DNA from: an uncultured Clostridia bacterium
GTDB lineage: Bacteria; Bacillota; Clostridia; Oscillospirales; Ruminococcaceae
Length of the DNA: 39,679 bases
Direction: 5' to 3'
Assembly: GCA_947627005.1 (NCBI GenBank)
Contig: CANQUJ010000017.1
Location: 1 to 39,679 of the forward strand
Shown here one piece after another: positions 17,437 through 27,460 of the stretch (the stretch's first letter is position 1; every line of letters begins with the position of its first letter). The notes beneath the pieces are model-generated. The model was not told where the DNA came from and ran no database searches. It was given only the letters and a program-made list of their open reading frames with translations. The position numbers and the translations under genes are program-made.

Positions 17437-20400
17437 ATGAATGTCAAGGACGTGCAGCTCGGCAAAAACGTCCGAAAGAGCTTCGCTAAGATCAACGAAG
17501 TCCTTGAGATGCCGAACCTCATCGAAGTCCAGAAAAAGTCTTACCAGTGGTTTTTAGACGAGGGACTCAGAGAAGTCTTCCGCGACGTGGCCTCTATCAA
17601 AGACTACAACGAGACCTTGGAGCTTAGCTTTATCGACTATCGGCTTGACGCAGAGCCGAAATATTCGATAGCCGAATGTAAAGAGAGGGACACCACCTAC
17701 GCCGCTCCTCTAAGGGTTACGGCAAGGCTTAACAACCTTGAAACCGGCGAAATCAAGGATTCCGAGGTTTATATGGGCGATTTCCCGCTGATGACCCCTT
17801 CGGGGACATTTGTCATCAACGGCGCGGAGAGAGTCATAGTCTCGCAGCTGGTGCGTTCTCCGGGCGTTTATTACGCCGTCGAGAGGGACAAGACCGGCAA
17901 AGAGCTCTTTAAATCTACCGTCATACCCAACCGCGGCGCCTGGCTTGAATACGAGATGGACTCGAACGACGTCGTATACGTTAGGATCGACAAGAACAGA
18001 AAGATCCCGATAACAACCTTTATCCGCGCTCTCGGAATAGGCACCAACGACGAGATCGACGCCTTCTTTAACAACGACCCCCGCCTTAAAGCGACTATCA
18101 TGCAGAAGGATTCGGCCGCGACCGCCGAAGAGGGCCTTATCGAGGTCTATAAAAAGCTCCGCCCCGGCGAGCCGCCGACCGTCGATTCCGCCATCACTCA
18201 CCTTAACAACCTTTTCTTCGACGCCGCAAGATACGACCTTTCGCGGTTCGGAAGATATAAATACAACAAAAAGCTCGGAATAGCCTCGCGCCTTTCGGGA
18301 AGGCTTTTGGCGAGGCCGATAGCCGACCCTCTTACCGGCGAAATTATCGCCGACGCGGGCGAGACCTTAAGCTTTGACCGCGCGACCGAGATCGAGGCGG
18401 CCGGAGTTACCGAGGCTTACATCACCGTCGAAAAGCGCGAAACCCTTACCAGCCCGAGCGGCGAAGTCACCCACAAGGTTGACATCGACGAAGTAAAGGT
18501 CATCGGCTCGGGAATGGTCGACATCGACCGCTTTATAAACTTCGACGCAAAGCCCCTCGGAATCAACGAAAAGGTCTCGTTTAAAGTACTGCGCGAGATC
18601 CTCGAATCTGCCAACGGCAACGACGAGATCGCCGAACAGATCAGACTTCGCAGAGACGAGCTTATCCCGAAGCACATCGTTTTAGAAGACATTATCGCGA
18701 CTATAAGCTACTTCCTCAACCTCTGCGAGGGGGTCGGAACGGTCGACGATATAGACCACCTCGGAAACAGAAGAATCCGCTGCGTGGGCGAGCTTTTGCA
18801 GAACCAGTTCAGAATCGGATTTTCGAGAATGGAGCGCGTCATCCGCGAGAGAATGAACATTCAGTCGCAGGATTTGGAAGTAGTCACCCCGACCGCGCTG
18901 ATAAACATTCGGCCCGTAACCGCCGCGCTTAAAGAGTTCTTCGGAAGCTCTCCTTTGTCGCAGTTTATGGACCAGGTCAACCCGCTTTCCGAGCTTAGGC
19001 ATAAAAGAAGAATCTCGGCCCTCGGCCCGGGCGGACTTTCGAGAGACCGCGCAGGATTCGAGGTCAGAGACGTTCACTACTCTCACTACGGCAGAATGTG
19101 CCCGGTAGAGACGCCGGAAGGCCCGAACATCGGCCTTATCTCCTATCTCGCGACTTTTGCGAGGATTAACGAATACGGCTTTATCGAGGCCCCTTACCGC
19201 AGGGTCGACAAAACCACCGGCGTCGTCACCGACGAGGTAGTTTATATGACCGCCGACGTAGAGGACAACTATATGGTCGCGCAGGCGAACGAGCCCCTTA
19301 CCGAAGACAATAAGTTCGCAAGGGCGAAGGTAAACGGCCGTTACCGCGACCAGATCATGGAGATCGACCGCGAAAACATCGACTTTATGGACGTTTCGCC
19401 GAAGATGGTGGTTTCGGTCGCCACGGCGATGATACCCTTCCTTGAAAACGACGACGCGAACCGCGCGCTGATGGGCGCTAACATGCAGTGCCAGGCGGTT
19501 CCCCTTCTCGTCACCGAAAGCCCGATAGTCGGCACCGGAATGGAATATAAGGCTTGTCTCGACTCGGGAGTCGCGATAGTATCCGAGGCCGCGGGAGTGG
19601 TCGAAAAGGTCGACGCTTCCACGATAGTGGTAAGAGAAGACTCGGGCGAGCTTAGAACCTATAACCTCACCAAATTCAAACGCTCAAACTCGGGGACCTG
19701 CACCAACCAGCGCCCGATAGTCTCTAAGGGCGAAAGAATAGAGGCTCACCAAGTCATCGGCGACGGACCGGCGACCTGCAACGGCGAGATTTCGCTCGGC
19801 CGCAACGCGCTAATCGGCTTTATGACCTGGGAAGGCTACAACTACGAGGACGCCGTACTTTTGAACGAGCGCCTTGTAAGGGACGACATATACACCTCTA
19901 TCCACATCGAGGAATACGAGATCGAGTGCCGCGACACCAAGCTCGGACCGGAGGAAATCACAAAGGATATCCCCGGCGTCGGCGACGACGCGCTTAAAGA
20001 CCTCGACGAAAACGGAATCATCAGAATCGGCGCGGAGGTTAGAAGCGGCGACATTTTGGTAGGTAAAGTTACCCCGAAGGGCGAGACCGAGCTTACCGCC
20101 GAGGAAAGGCTTTTAAGAGCGATATTCGGCGAAAAGGCGAGGGAAGTCAGGGACAATTCGCTTAGGGTCCCCCACGGCGAATCGGGCGTTATCATCGACG
20201 TTAAAATCTTTACCCCCGAAAACTGCGACGAGCTAAGCCCCGGGGTAAATATGCTGGTGCGCTGCTATATCGCCCAGAAGAGAAAGATATCGGTCGGCGA
20301 CAAGATGGCCGGCCGCCACGGAAACAAGGGCGTCGTATCGAGAATACTTTCGCAGGAGGATATGCCCTTCCTTGAAGACGGCACCCCGCTCGACATCGTA

Positions 20401-21207
20401 TTGAACCCGCTCGGCGTTCCGTCGCGTATGAATATCGGCCAGGTGCTTGAAGTTCACCTCGGCATGGCGGCCAAAAAGCTCGGCTGGAAGATCATGACCC
20501 CCGTTTTCGACGGCGCTCATGAAGAAGATATCCGCGAGTGCTTCCGCCTTGCGGGAATGGACGAAGACGGCAAGACCGTTTTGTATGACGGCAGAACCGG
20601 CGAACCCTTCGACAACAGGGTAACCGTCGGAATAATGTATTACCTTAAGCTTCACCACCTCGTCGACGATAAAATCCACGCGCGCTCGGTCGGGCCTTAC
20701 GCGCTCGTCACCCAGCAGCCGCTCGGCGGCAAGGCGCAGTTCGGCGGCCAAAGATTCGGAGAAATGGAAGTTTGGGCGCTCGAGGCTTACGGCGCGGCGT
20801 ATACCCTTCAGGAAATACTCACCGTTAAGTCGGACGACACCACCGGCCGCGTTAAGACATATGAAGCCATAGTCAAGGGCCAGAACGTTCCGCAGGCGGG
20901 TATACCCGAAGCCTTTAAGGTTATGGTAAAAGAGCTTCAGTCGCTCGCCCTCGACGTCAGAGTGTTAGACGAGCAGGGCGAAGAGATCGACCTTACCCAA
21001 AGCTTCGACGACGACGCGGATATAATCCCCGCCCCGATAAGCGACTACGGAATGTCTTACGAGACCGAGCCGGTCGACGACGACTATACCGAGCCCAACG
21101 GGGAAGACTTTGACGACGACGAAGAGCTTGATTTTGACGACGAGACCGAGGGGCTTGACGGCTATTCGGTCATCGACGGAGATTCGGACAATTCGGACAT
21201 TATGTAA
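17437..21207 (+). CDS. rpoB: DNA-directed RNA polymerase beta subunit
   Basis: The 1256-residue protein is the full beta subunit. It begins with [24 protein letters not shown], the Firmicute-type start. The rifampicin pocket is at about 504-530 ([19 protein letters not shown]). D512, H522 and S527 correspond to E. coli D516, H526 and S531 and are wild type, so no common rifampicin-resistance change is present; V514 replaces the usual Asn/Thr. [12 protein letters not shown] (about 953-964) carries active-site lysines, and [26 protein letters not shown] is the C-terminal clamp. The tail after about residue 1185 is very acidic (Asp/Glu-rich). AAGGAGTG precedes the ATG. rpoC follows after 50 bp. 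Confidence 0.98.
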   Translation: MNVKDVQLGKNVRKSFAKINEVLEMPNLIEVQKKSYQWFLDEGLREVFRDVASIKDYNETLELSFIDYRLDAEPKYSIAECKERDTTYAAPLRVTARLNNLETGEIKDSEVYMGDFPLMTPSGTFVINGAERVIVSQLVRSPGVYYAVERDKTGKELFKSTVIPNRGAWLEYEMDSNDVVYVRIDKNRKIPITTFIRALGIGTNDEIDAFFNNDPRLKATIMQKDSAATAEEGLIEVYKKLRPGEPPTVDSAITHLNNLFFDAARYDLSRFGRYKYNKKLGIASRLSGRLLARPIADPLTGEIIADAGETLSFDRATEIEAAGVTEAYITVEKRETLTSPSGEVTHKVDIDEVKVIGSGMVDIDRFINFDAKPLGINEKVSFKVLREILESANGNDEIAEQIRLRRDELIPKHIVLEDIIATISYFLNLCEGVGTVDDIDHLGNRRIRCVGELLQNQFRIGFSRMERVIRERMNIQSQDLEVVTPTALINIRPVTAALKEFFGSSPLSQFMDQVNPLSELRHKRRISALGPGGLSRDRAGFEVRDVHYSHYGRMCPVETPEGPNIGLISYLATFARINEYGFIEAPYRRVDKTTGVVTDEVVYMTADVEDNYMVAQANEPLTEDNKFARAKVNGRYRDQIMEIDRENIDFMDVSPKMVVSVATAMIPFLENDDANRALMGANMQCQAVPLLVTESPIVGTGMEYKACLDSGVAIVSEAAGVVEKVDASTIVVREDSGELRTYNLTKFKRSNSGTCTNQRPIVSKGERIEAHQVIGDGPATCNGEISLGRNALIGFMTWEGYNYEDAVLLNERLVRDDIYTSIHIEEYEIECRDTKLGPEEITKDIPGVGDDALKDLDENGIIRIGAEVRSGDILVGKVTPKGETELTAEERLLRAIFGEKAREVRDNSLRVPHGESGVIIDVKIFTPENCDELSPGVNMLVRCYIAQKRKISVGDKMAGRHGNKGVVSRILSQEDMPFLEDGTPLDIVLNPLGVPSRMNIGQVLEVHLGMAAKKLGWKIMTPVFDGAHEEDIRECFRLAGMDEDGKTVLYDGRTGEPFDNRVTVGIMYYLKLHHLVDDKIHARSVGPYALVTQQPLGGKAQFGGQRFGEMEVWALEAYGAAYTLQEILTVKSDDTTGRVKTYEAIVKGQNVPQAGIPEAFKVMVKELQSLALDVRVLDEQGEEIDLTQSFDDDADIIPAPISDYGMSYETEPVDDDYTEPNGEDFDDDEELDFDDETEGLDGYSVIDGDSDNSDIM

Positions 21208-21257
21208 GCAAAACGGCAGCGTAAAAACGTAAATTTAGCGTAAAGAGGGTTTGTATT

Positions 21258-24200
21258 TTGGATTTTAACGTATGTGATTCCATAAAAATCGGGCTCGCAT
21301 CGCCCGAACAGATCAGAAGCTGGTCGCACGGCGTCGTCGAAAAGCCCGAGACCATAAACTATCGCACCCAGAAGCCGGAGCGCGACGGACTTTACTGCGA
21401 GCGCATCTTCGGCCCGACCAAGGACTGGGAGTGCCACTGCGGAAAGTATAAGAAAATTCGCTTCAAGGGCAAGATATGCGAGCGCTGCGGCGTTGAAGTT
21501 ACCCGCGCGAAGGTAAGACGCGAGAGAATGGGCCATATCGAGCTTGCGGCCCCGGTTTCGCACATCTGGTATTTCAAGGGCACTCCTTCGAGGATCGGCC
21601 AGATGCTCGACATCAGCCAGAAAAGGCTTGAAGAGGTTTTATACTTCACCAAATACATCGTCATCGACCCGGGCGACACCGGGCTCGTCAAGAAACAGAT
21701 TCTGACCGAGCGCGAATATCAGGACGCGAGGGAGAGATATGAAGACGCTTTCGTCGCCGGAATGGGCGCGGAATCCATCAAAAAGCTTCTTGAAGAGATA
21801 GACGTAGAGGCCCTTGCGAACAGCCTTAAGGCCGAATTGAAAGACCTTCCGACCGGGCAGAAGAGAATAAAGCTTTTAAAGCGGCTCGAAATAGTCGAGG
21901 CATTCAGAACCTCGGGCAACCGCCCCGAATGGATGATCTTGGACGTCGTTCCGGTAATTCCGCCCGATCTTAGGCCGATGGTGCCGCTTGACGGCGGAAG
22001 ATACGCGACCTCGGACCTTAACGACCTTTACCGCAGGGTCATCAACAGAAACAACAGATTAAAGAGAATGCTCGAGCTTGACGCGCCGGACATCATCGTA
22101 AGAAACGAAAAGAGAATGCTTCAAGAGGCCGTCGACGCGCTTATCGACAACGGCCGCCACGGCAGACCGGTCACCGGGCCGAACAACCGCGCGTTCAAGT
22201 CGCTTTCGGATATGCTTAAGGGCAAGCAGGGAAGATTCAGACAGAACCTTCTCGGAAAGCGCGTCGACTATTCCGGCCGTTCGGTTATCGTCGTAGGCCC
22301 CGAGCTTAAGATGTATCAGTGCGGGCTTCCGAAAGAGATGGCGCTTGAACTCTTCAAGCCGTTCGTCATGAAGAGACTTGTAGACACCAACCCGAATATA
22401 AACATCAAATCCGCAAGAAAGATGGTAGAGCGCGGAAAGGACGAGGTCTGGGACGCGCTTGAAAACGTAATTCAGGGGCACCCGGTGCTTTTAAACCGCG
22501 CGCCGACTCTTCACCGCCTCGGTATCCAGGCTTTTGAGCCGGTTCTCGTTGAGGGCAGAGCGCTTAAGCTTCACCCGCTGGCCTGCACGGCCTATAACGC
22601 CGACTTCGACGGCGACCAGATGTCGGTCCACGTTCCCCTTTCGGTAGAGGCGCAGGCAGAGGCGAGATTCTTAATGCTCGCGGCGAACAACCTTTTAAAG
22701 CCCGCCGACGGCAAGCCGGTCACCGTTCCGACGCAGGATATGGTTTTGGGCTCGTATTACCTCACCCTTGAGCGGGACAACGAGCCCGGCGAGGGGAAGA
22801 TATTCCGCGACGTAAACGAGGCGATGATGGCCTATCAGGCGGGAGTGGTCACTCTTCAGGCTAAAATCAAGGTAAGAGTCACCAAGACCATCGGGGACAG
22901 GCAGGTCTCTAAGGTCATAGACACCACCGTCGGACGGCTTATCTTCAACGAAAACATTCCGCAGGACCTCGGATATGTCGACAGGACCGATTCTTCCAAA
23001 CAGTTCGACCTTGAAATCGGCTTCCTCGTTAAGCATAAGCAGCTTGGGGACATTATCGACCGCTGTATTCGCAAGCACGGAACCACCCGCACCTCGGAGG
23101 TTCTCGACTCGATAAAGGCCCTCGGATTTAAGTATTCGACAAAGGCCGCGATAACCGTCGCCGTCTGCGACGCGACTATCCCGCCCGAGAAGAAGAATAT
23201 TCTGGCCGACGCCGACGCGCAGGTCGACAAGATCGACAAGCAGTATAAGCGCGGTATGATCTCGAGAGCAGAGCGTTCGAGAAAGTTTATAAGCATATGG
23301 AACAAGGCCACCGACGACGTTACCGTCGCCCTCCAGAAGGGCCTGGATAAATACAACCCGATCTATATGATGTCGGATTCCGGAGCGAGAGGCTCGATCG
23401 CGCAGATTCGTCAGCTTGCGGGGATGCGCGGACTTATCGCGAACACCTCGGGCGCGACGATAGAGATGCCGATTCGCGCAAACTACCGCGAGGGGCTTAA
23501 CGTTCTCGAATACTTCATCTCTTCGCGCGGTGCGAGAAAGGGACTTACCGATACCGCCCTTAAGACCGCCGACTCGGGATATCTTACCCGCCGACTCGTC
23601 GACGTTGCGCAGGACGTTATCATCACCGAGGACGACTGCGGGACCGAAGAGGGTATCGACGTATTCGAGATCAAAAACGGCAACGAGATAATCGAGCCGT
23701 TCGCCGACAGACTTGTCGGAAGATTCTTGGTCAAAGACCTTAAAAACGCCAACGGCGAAGTAGTCGTTTCGGCTTCTAAGTTTATGACCGCGGCCGACGC
23801 GAAAAAGGTTATCGAGACCCTTGAGGCCGAGGGAAAAGACAGGATAGCGATTCGCTCGGTTTTGGGCTGCAAGGCTCACAGAGGAGTCTGCGCGAAGTGC
23901 TACGGAATGGACCTTGCGCACTCGACGGTGGTATCTACCGGCGAGGCGGTCGGAATCATCGCGGCGCAGTCGATAGGCGAGCCGGGTACGCAGCTTACGA
24001 TGCGTAACTTCCACACCGGCGGCGTCGCCTCGGCCGAAGACATTACGCAGGGTCTGCCGAGAGTCGAAGAGCTGTTTGAAAGCCGCAAGCCGAAGGGCGC
24101 AGCCATTCTTGCGAGAATAGGCGGAACGGTCAAGATTGAAGAGATCAAGAAATCGAGGGTCATCATCGTCACCAACGAGGAGACCGGAGAGATCGAGCAA

Positions 24201-24836
24201 TACCCGGTCCCGTGGGATTACAGAATCAAAGTCAAGGACGACGACAAGGTCCAGCCCGGCGACGAGCTTACCGCCGGCGCGAAGAACCCGGCCGACGTTT
24301 TGGCGATCCAGGGAATCGAGGCCGTCAGAAACTATATCATAACCGAAGTTCAGAAAGTCTACCGCCAACAGGGCGTCGACGTAAACGACAAGCACATCGA
24401 AGTCATAACCCGCCAGATGCTTCGCAGGGTTAAGATAGAAGACCCGGGTTCGAGCTATCTTTTGCCCGGAACGCTCGTCGACAAGAACGAGATCGCGGAG
24501 ATCAACGCGCAGATTCAGGAAGAGATCGACGCCGGCAACGAAGAGGAGCGCCTTATCACCACGAGCCCGGTAATCCAGGGCATCACGAAGGCTTCATCGA
24601 GTTCGGAGAGCTTCCTTTCGGCGGCTTCATTCCAAGAGACCACGAGGGCGCTTACCGACGCCGCAATCAAGGGCAAGGTCGACCACCTCGTCGGGCTTAA
24701 AGAGAACGTTATCATCGGCAAGCTTTTGCCCGCCGGAACGGGAATGGAGATTTATAACAACGTCGAGATCGTCAAGAACGAGCCCTACGCCGCCGTCGCC
24801 GCGGCATCGCACGATTCCCCGGCGGAAGGAGTGTAA
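21258..24836 (+). CDS. rpoC: DNA-directed RNA polymerase beta' subunit
   Basis: The 1192-residue protein is the full beta' subunit. The N-terminal zinc site is C59, C61, C74 and C77. The catalytic magnesium loop is NADFDGDQM (447-455). The bridge-helix/trigger-loop region contains [18 protein letters not shown] and SYLTRRLVD-like sequence, and the second zinc cluster ends in GVCAKCYG (about 880). [24 protein letters not shown] marks the C-terminal clamp. Translation starts at TTG 21258, 8 nt behind AGAGGG. The first residues [18 protein letters not shown] are the expected family start. Its Firmicute neighbours L7Ae-like, rpsL and rpsG do not follow; a repeat mosaic does. Confidence 0.98.
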   Translation: MDFNVCDSIKIGLASPEQIRSWSHGVVEKPETINYRTQKPERDGLYCERIFGPTKDWECHCGKYKKIRFKGKICERCGVEVTRAKVRRERMGHIELAAPVSHIWYFKGTPSRIGQMLDISQKRLEEVLYFTKYIVIDPGDTGLVKKQILTEREYQDARERYEDAFVAGMGAESIKKLLEEIDVEALANSLKAELKDLPTGQKRIKLLKRLEIVEAFRTSGNRPEWMILDVVPVIPPDLRPMVPLDGGRYATSDLNDLYRRVINRNNRLKRMLELDAPDIIVRNEKRMLQEAVDALIDNGRHGRPVTGPNNRAFKSLSDMLKGKQGRFRQNLLGKRVDYSGRSVIVVGPELKMYQCGLPKEMALELFKPFVMKRLVDTNPNINIKSARKMVERGKDEVWDALENVIQGHPVLLNRAPTLHRLGIQAFEPVLVEGRALKLHPLACTAYNADFDGDQMSVHVPLSVEAQAEARFLMLAANNLLKPADGKPVTVPTQDMVLGSYYLTLERDNEPGEGKIFRDVNEAMMAYQAGVVTLQAKIKVRVTKTIGDRQVSKVIDTTVGRLIFNENIPQDLGYVDRTDSSKQFDLEIGFLVKHKQLGDIIDRCIRKHGTTRTSEVLDSIKALGFKYSTKAAITVAVCDATIPPEKKNILADADAQVDKIDKQYKRGMISRAERSRKFISIWNKATDDVTVALQKGLDKYNPIYMMSDSGARGSIAQIRQLAGMRGLIANTSGATIEMPIRANYREGLNVLEYFISSRGARKGLTDTALKTADSGYLTRRLVDVAQDVIITEDDCGTEEGIDVFEIKNGNEIIEPFADRLVGRFLVKDLKNANGEVVVSASKFMTAADAKKVIETLEAEGKDRIAIRSVLGCKAHRGVCAKCYGMDLAHSTVVSTGEAVGIIAAQSIGEPGTQLTMRNFHTGGVASAEDITQGLPRVEELFESRKPKGAAILARIGGTVKIEEIKKSRVIIVTNEETGEIEQYPVPWDYRIKVKDDDKVQPGDELTAGAKNPADVLAIQGIEAVRNYIITEVQKVYRQQGVDVNDKHIEVITRQMLRRVKIEDPGSSYLLPGTLVDKNEIAEINAQIQEEIDAGNEEERLITTSPVIQGITKASSSSESFLSAASFQETTRALTDAAIKGKVDHLVGLKENVIIGKLLPAGTGMEIYNNVEIVKNEPYAAVAAASHDSPAEGV

Positions 24837-25621
24837 AAATTCGGTGCAGCGCGGGAACATGCTCTGCGATTAACAACGGTTAATGCCGGCCCTACCATAG
24901 CCGCCAATGCCCCTGTAAAAAGGTATCCCCTCGCCGCAGCGAGGGGATAATATTTTTAGACGCCATGCCACCGGCGGGGTTTGCAAGAAAGGGAAACAAA
25001 GCAAAGGGCACGTCTACCGACACGCGGCTAAAAGGACTTTGCGAAGGCGAGCGAGTATATCTGTGCCGATAAGTTTTTCCCGCCCGCGCCTCCCGCCGTG
25101 AAAAGGTATTCGCTTCGCGAACGGCATTTTAAGCTGCCGGAAGGGGTTAAGCCCGGAAAATTCCCGCCCGCCGTCCCACGCGTAAAGGTATTCGCTGCGC
25201 TCATACTATTTTGAGTCACCCCACCCCCGCAAAGCTTTGAGCTAAAGTATAAAAAGTGTAGCCCCCGCCCCTCGAGGGGCGGGGGCGCGAGCAAAGCGAG
25301 AGGGGGTGGGGTGTTCAAGGCGCAAGCGCAACCTTTACACAGCGACGGACTTGGTATGTGCGCCGAATGGCGCATGGCCGCGCCGTTTCCCTCTGTTTCG
25401 GTTAGGAACAAAAGTCCTTCTACGAAGGCGCGGCTACCGTCAGCGTTTCAAGGGGAGAAAGAAGTCGGGCAAAGGCGGTAGTCTGCGTAAGCAGACCCGA
25501 GGCAAAGCCGAGGCGCCTTTGCAAACGCCGCGTGACTAAGTTACCTCGGTGCAACGTCTGACGCGGCGTTTCCCTCTTTGGTGTGTCTTTTCGCTTCACT
25601 TTTCTGCACAAGCAGAAAAGT

Positions 25622-25862
25622 GAAGGAGCCCCGCCCCTCGAGGGGCGGGGTGAGGGGGTGGGGTGGCTTTAAATAGTATGAGGCGTTAGCCGAATTCCTT
25701 TTAGCAGCGGGTCGGCGGGCGGGAACGCACTTTGGTTCTGATTTACACCATGTTTGATAGAAATGCCCCCTCCCCGCGGGAGGGGGTAGGGGGTGGGCGG
25801 TTAAAAATAGCATCCCCTCGCAAAGCGAGGGGATACCTTTTAACGGCGGGACGGCGGGCGGG
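25622..25862. repeat. Two adjacent right-end repeat modules
   Basis: The first module is CCCCTCGAGGGG, GGGGTGGGGTG, AAATAGTATGAGGCG...CCTTTTAGCAGCGGG and GGCGGGCGGGAA. The second (25740-25862) begins with ACACCATGTTTGATAG and a CCCGCGGG palindrome, then AAATAGCAT...TACCTTTTAACGGCGGG. The second module has a near-identical direct copy at 36905-37000. Confidence 0.7.
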
Positions 25863-26089
25863 ATATAATTATCGGCGTTTTGAAACCGCTTAGAGCTTCC
25901 AAATATCCCTCGGCGCGGCCGAGGATCTTTTAATTGGGCGTAATTGGGCGGCTGCGCGCCTTGTTTTTAAGCACAAGCCGGTGAGCTCCACAGAAAGCCT
26001 CGCGCAGAGCGCTTTAATCGTCGCGCCGCCTCCCCTCCCTTTCAATTTCAATTTCGATTTTTTTCAAAAGAAACCATAATTTAAAACCG

Positions 26090-26113
26090 AGCCGCCTGAA
26101 TTTTCAGACGGCT
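26090..26113 (-). terminator. Terminator-like hairpin downstream of galM
   Basis: AGCCGCCTGA and TCAGACGGCT arms with one mismatch and T-rich flanks on both strands, 28 bp past the minus-strand stop. Confidence 0.6.
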
Positions 26114-26140
26114 TTTTCAAAAAATAAATCACGCGCAATA

Positions 26141-27187
26141 TTATTTTACGCCGAATTTGTATACCGTTACATGGCGGTATTTTTCGCCCTTTTTAAGGAT
26201 CGGCTTCTCGAAATTGTCGAATTTTAACGAGTTGGGCCAAAACTGCGTTTCAAGGCAGAGCCCCTCGCGGCGCGAAATGACCCTGTTCCCTTTGCCGAAG
26301 GGCGGCTTGCCGTTAAGCGCGTTGCCGCTGTAAAACTGTATCCCCGGGAGGTCGGTGTAAACGTCCATCACTCGGCCGGAGCGCTCGGCGCAAAGGGTCG
26401 CGACCTTTCTGAAGCCCTCGCCGTCGGGGCAGAAATTGTGGTCGTAGCCGTTGCAGAATTTGATTTGCTCGTGTTTTGAATCTATTCTCTCGCCGATGAC
26501 GTGGAAATCGGTGAAGTCGAGCGGCGTGCCCTCGACCTTTGCGACATACCCTGTCGGCAGACATTCGGAATTTCCGACGGTGAAATGAGTGGCGTTAATT
26601 TTTAAAGAATGGCCCAAAATCGAGCCCGCCGACTCGCCGTCGAGGTTGAAATAGCAATGGTTCGTAAGGTTGCAGACGGTGTCTTGGTCGCAGACCGCCG
26701 AATAGTCGATCATAAGCGCGTTGTCGTCGCTGAAAGAATATCTTACGGTCACTTCGAGGTTGCCGGGGAAGCCCTCTTCTCCGTCGGGGCTTAGATATTT
26801 TAAAACAAGGGTCTCGCCGTCGACTTCGCCGCTCCAGAGCTTTTTATCAAAGCCCTTGATACCGCCGTGCAGGCTGTTTCTGCCGTCGTTTTTCGCAAGG
26901 GTATAGACCTTTCTTCCGAGGCGGAATTTCGCGTCTTCGATTCGGTTTCCGTGGCGGCCGATCAGCGCGCCGATGAATTTGTCTTGGGTCTCATATCCCT
27001 CCGGCGAGTCGTAGCCGAGGGCGACGTCGGCCAAGGCGCCGTTTTTGTCGGGCACAAAGATTGAGCGGATCGCCCCGCCGAAGTCGATTATTTCGACGAA
27101 AGCGCCGGAGGAATTTTTAAGCTCGTAGAGCGAAACCTTTTCGCCGGTAGAGAGCTTGCCGAAGGGCTTTTTGGTAATTTTGGTCAT
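26141..27187 (-). CDS. galM: Aldose 1-epimerase (galactose mutarotase)
   Basis: The 348-residue protein matches the GalM family at its usual length. It interconverts the alpha and beta anomers of hexoses such as galactose or glucose in the cytoplasm. The conserved sites are GRHGNRI (77-83), SLHGG with H107, NHCYFNL with the catalytic acid H177, and the base E313 in CLETQFWPNS. No signal peptide is present. ATG 27187 is chosen because AGGAAG lies 8 nt upstream. The open frame extends 11 codons further but without a site. It stands alone, not in a gal or lac cluster. Confidence 0.94.
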   Translation of the reverse strand: MTKITKKPFGKLSTGEKVSLYELKNSSGAFVEIIDFGGAIRSIFVPDKNGALADVALGYDSPEGYETQDKFIGALIGRHGNRIEDAKFRLGRKVYTLAKNDGRNSLHGGIKGFDKKLWSGEVDGETLVLKYLSPDGEEGFPGNLEVTVRYSFSDDNALMIDYSAVCDQDTVCNLTNHCYFNLDGESAGSILGHSLKINATHFTVGNSECLPTGYVAKVEGTPLDFTDFHVIGERIDSKHEQIKFCNGYDHNFCPDGEGFRKVATLCAERSGRVMDVYTDLPGIQFYSGNALNGKPPFGKGNRVISRREGLCLETQFWPNSLKFDNFEKPILKKGEKYRHVTVYKFGVK

Positions 27188-27276
27188 ATTAAAAGCTTCC
27201 TTTCTTGTCGTTTTAAACAAATTTTAAAAAATTTCGGGGTGCGGCGCAATATATCGGCCCCGACGACGGTATTACA

Positions 27277-27305
27277 AGTGTAGCACCTTTAAGCGGGAAT
27301 TTCAA
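27277..27305 (-). promoter_or_regulatory. Promoter for galM
   Basis: Minus strand: TTGAAA (27300-27305), 17 nt, TACACT (27277-27282). Confidence 0.6.
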
Positions 27306-27397
27306 GAACATTTCGTCATTTTAACGCGCCGTTATGCCGATATCACAAAAAGTTCCTTAAGAAATGCTTAAATTTTCTAAATTTTTTAAAAAAAGTA

Positions 27398-27426
27398 TTT
27401 ACAAATCCGATTAAGGGTGATATAAT
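27398..27426 (+). promoter_or_regulatory. Promoter for the secreted beta-sandwich protein
   Basis: TTTACA (27398-27403), 17 nt, TATAAT (27421-27426) with an extended TGA. Transcription would start near 27433, so the upstream ATG at 27425 cannot be the start codon. Confidence 0.75.
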
Positions 27427-27460
27427 GAAACCAACATTTTATAAAGGAGTGTTATCATCA

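Larger units (their letters stand above)
24837..26140. repeat. Gene-free repeat mosaic after rpoC
   Basis: The first hairpin (24923-24947: TATCCCCTCGC/GCGAGGGGATA, then T-rich) is a repeat unit that could end the rpoC transcript. Units follow at 25092-25130 and 25175-25212, then the G/C palindrome with CCCCTCGAGGGG (25215-25320). The part from 25330 to 25600 has several short hairpins and inverted pieces (GTTTCCCTCT near 25387 and 25568) but no gene. The second CTCGAG palindrome and two right-end modules lie at 25622-25862. The last part (25870-26090) is unremarkable. The open frames here run through repeats and are not called. Confidence 0.65.

Noticed and set aside
18940-19020. Rifampicin-resistance change in rpoB
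   Set aside because: The key residues D512, H522 and S527 are wild type. V514 is unusual, but I know of no reason to link it to resistance.
22695-24395. Long open frame (566 codons) on the minus strand
   Set aside because: It is antisense to rpoC. GC-rich third positions create long frames opposite conserved genes. The product has no recognisable motif and no ribosome site. The same applies to minus-strand frames opposite atpD, the secreted protein and the CotH gene.
25028-25813. Several open frames after rpoC
   Set aside because: All overlap palindromic modules, share phrases with frames in the other repeat clusters, and lack ribosome sites.
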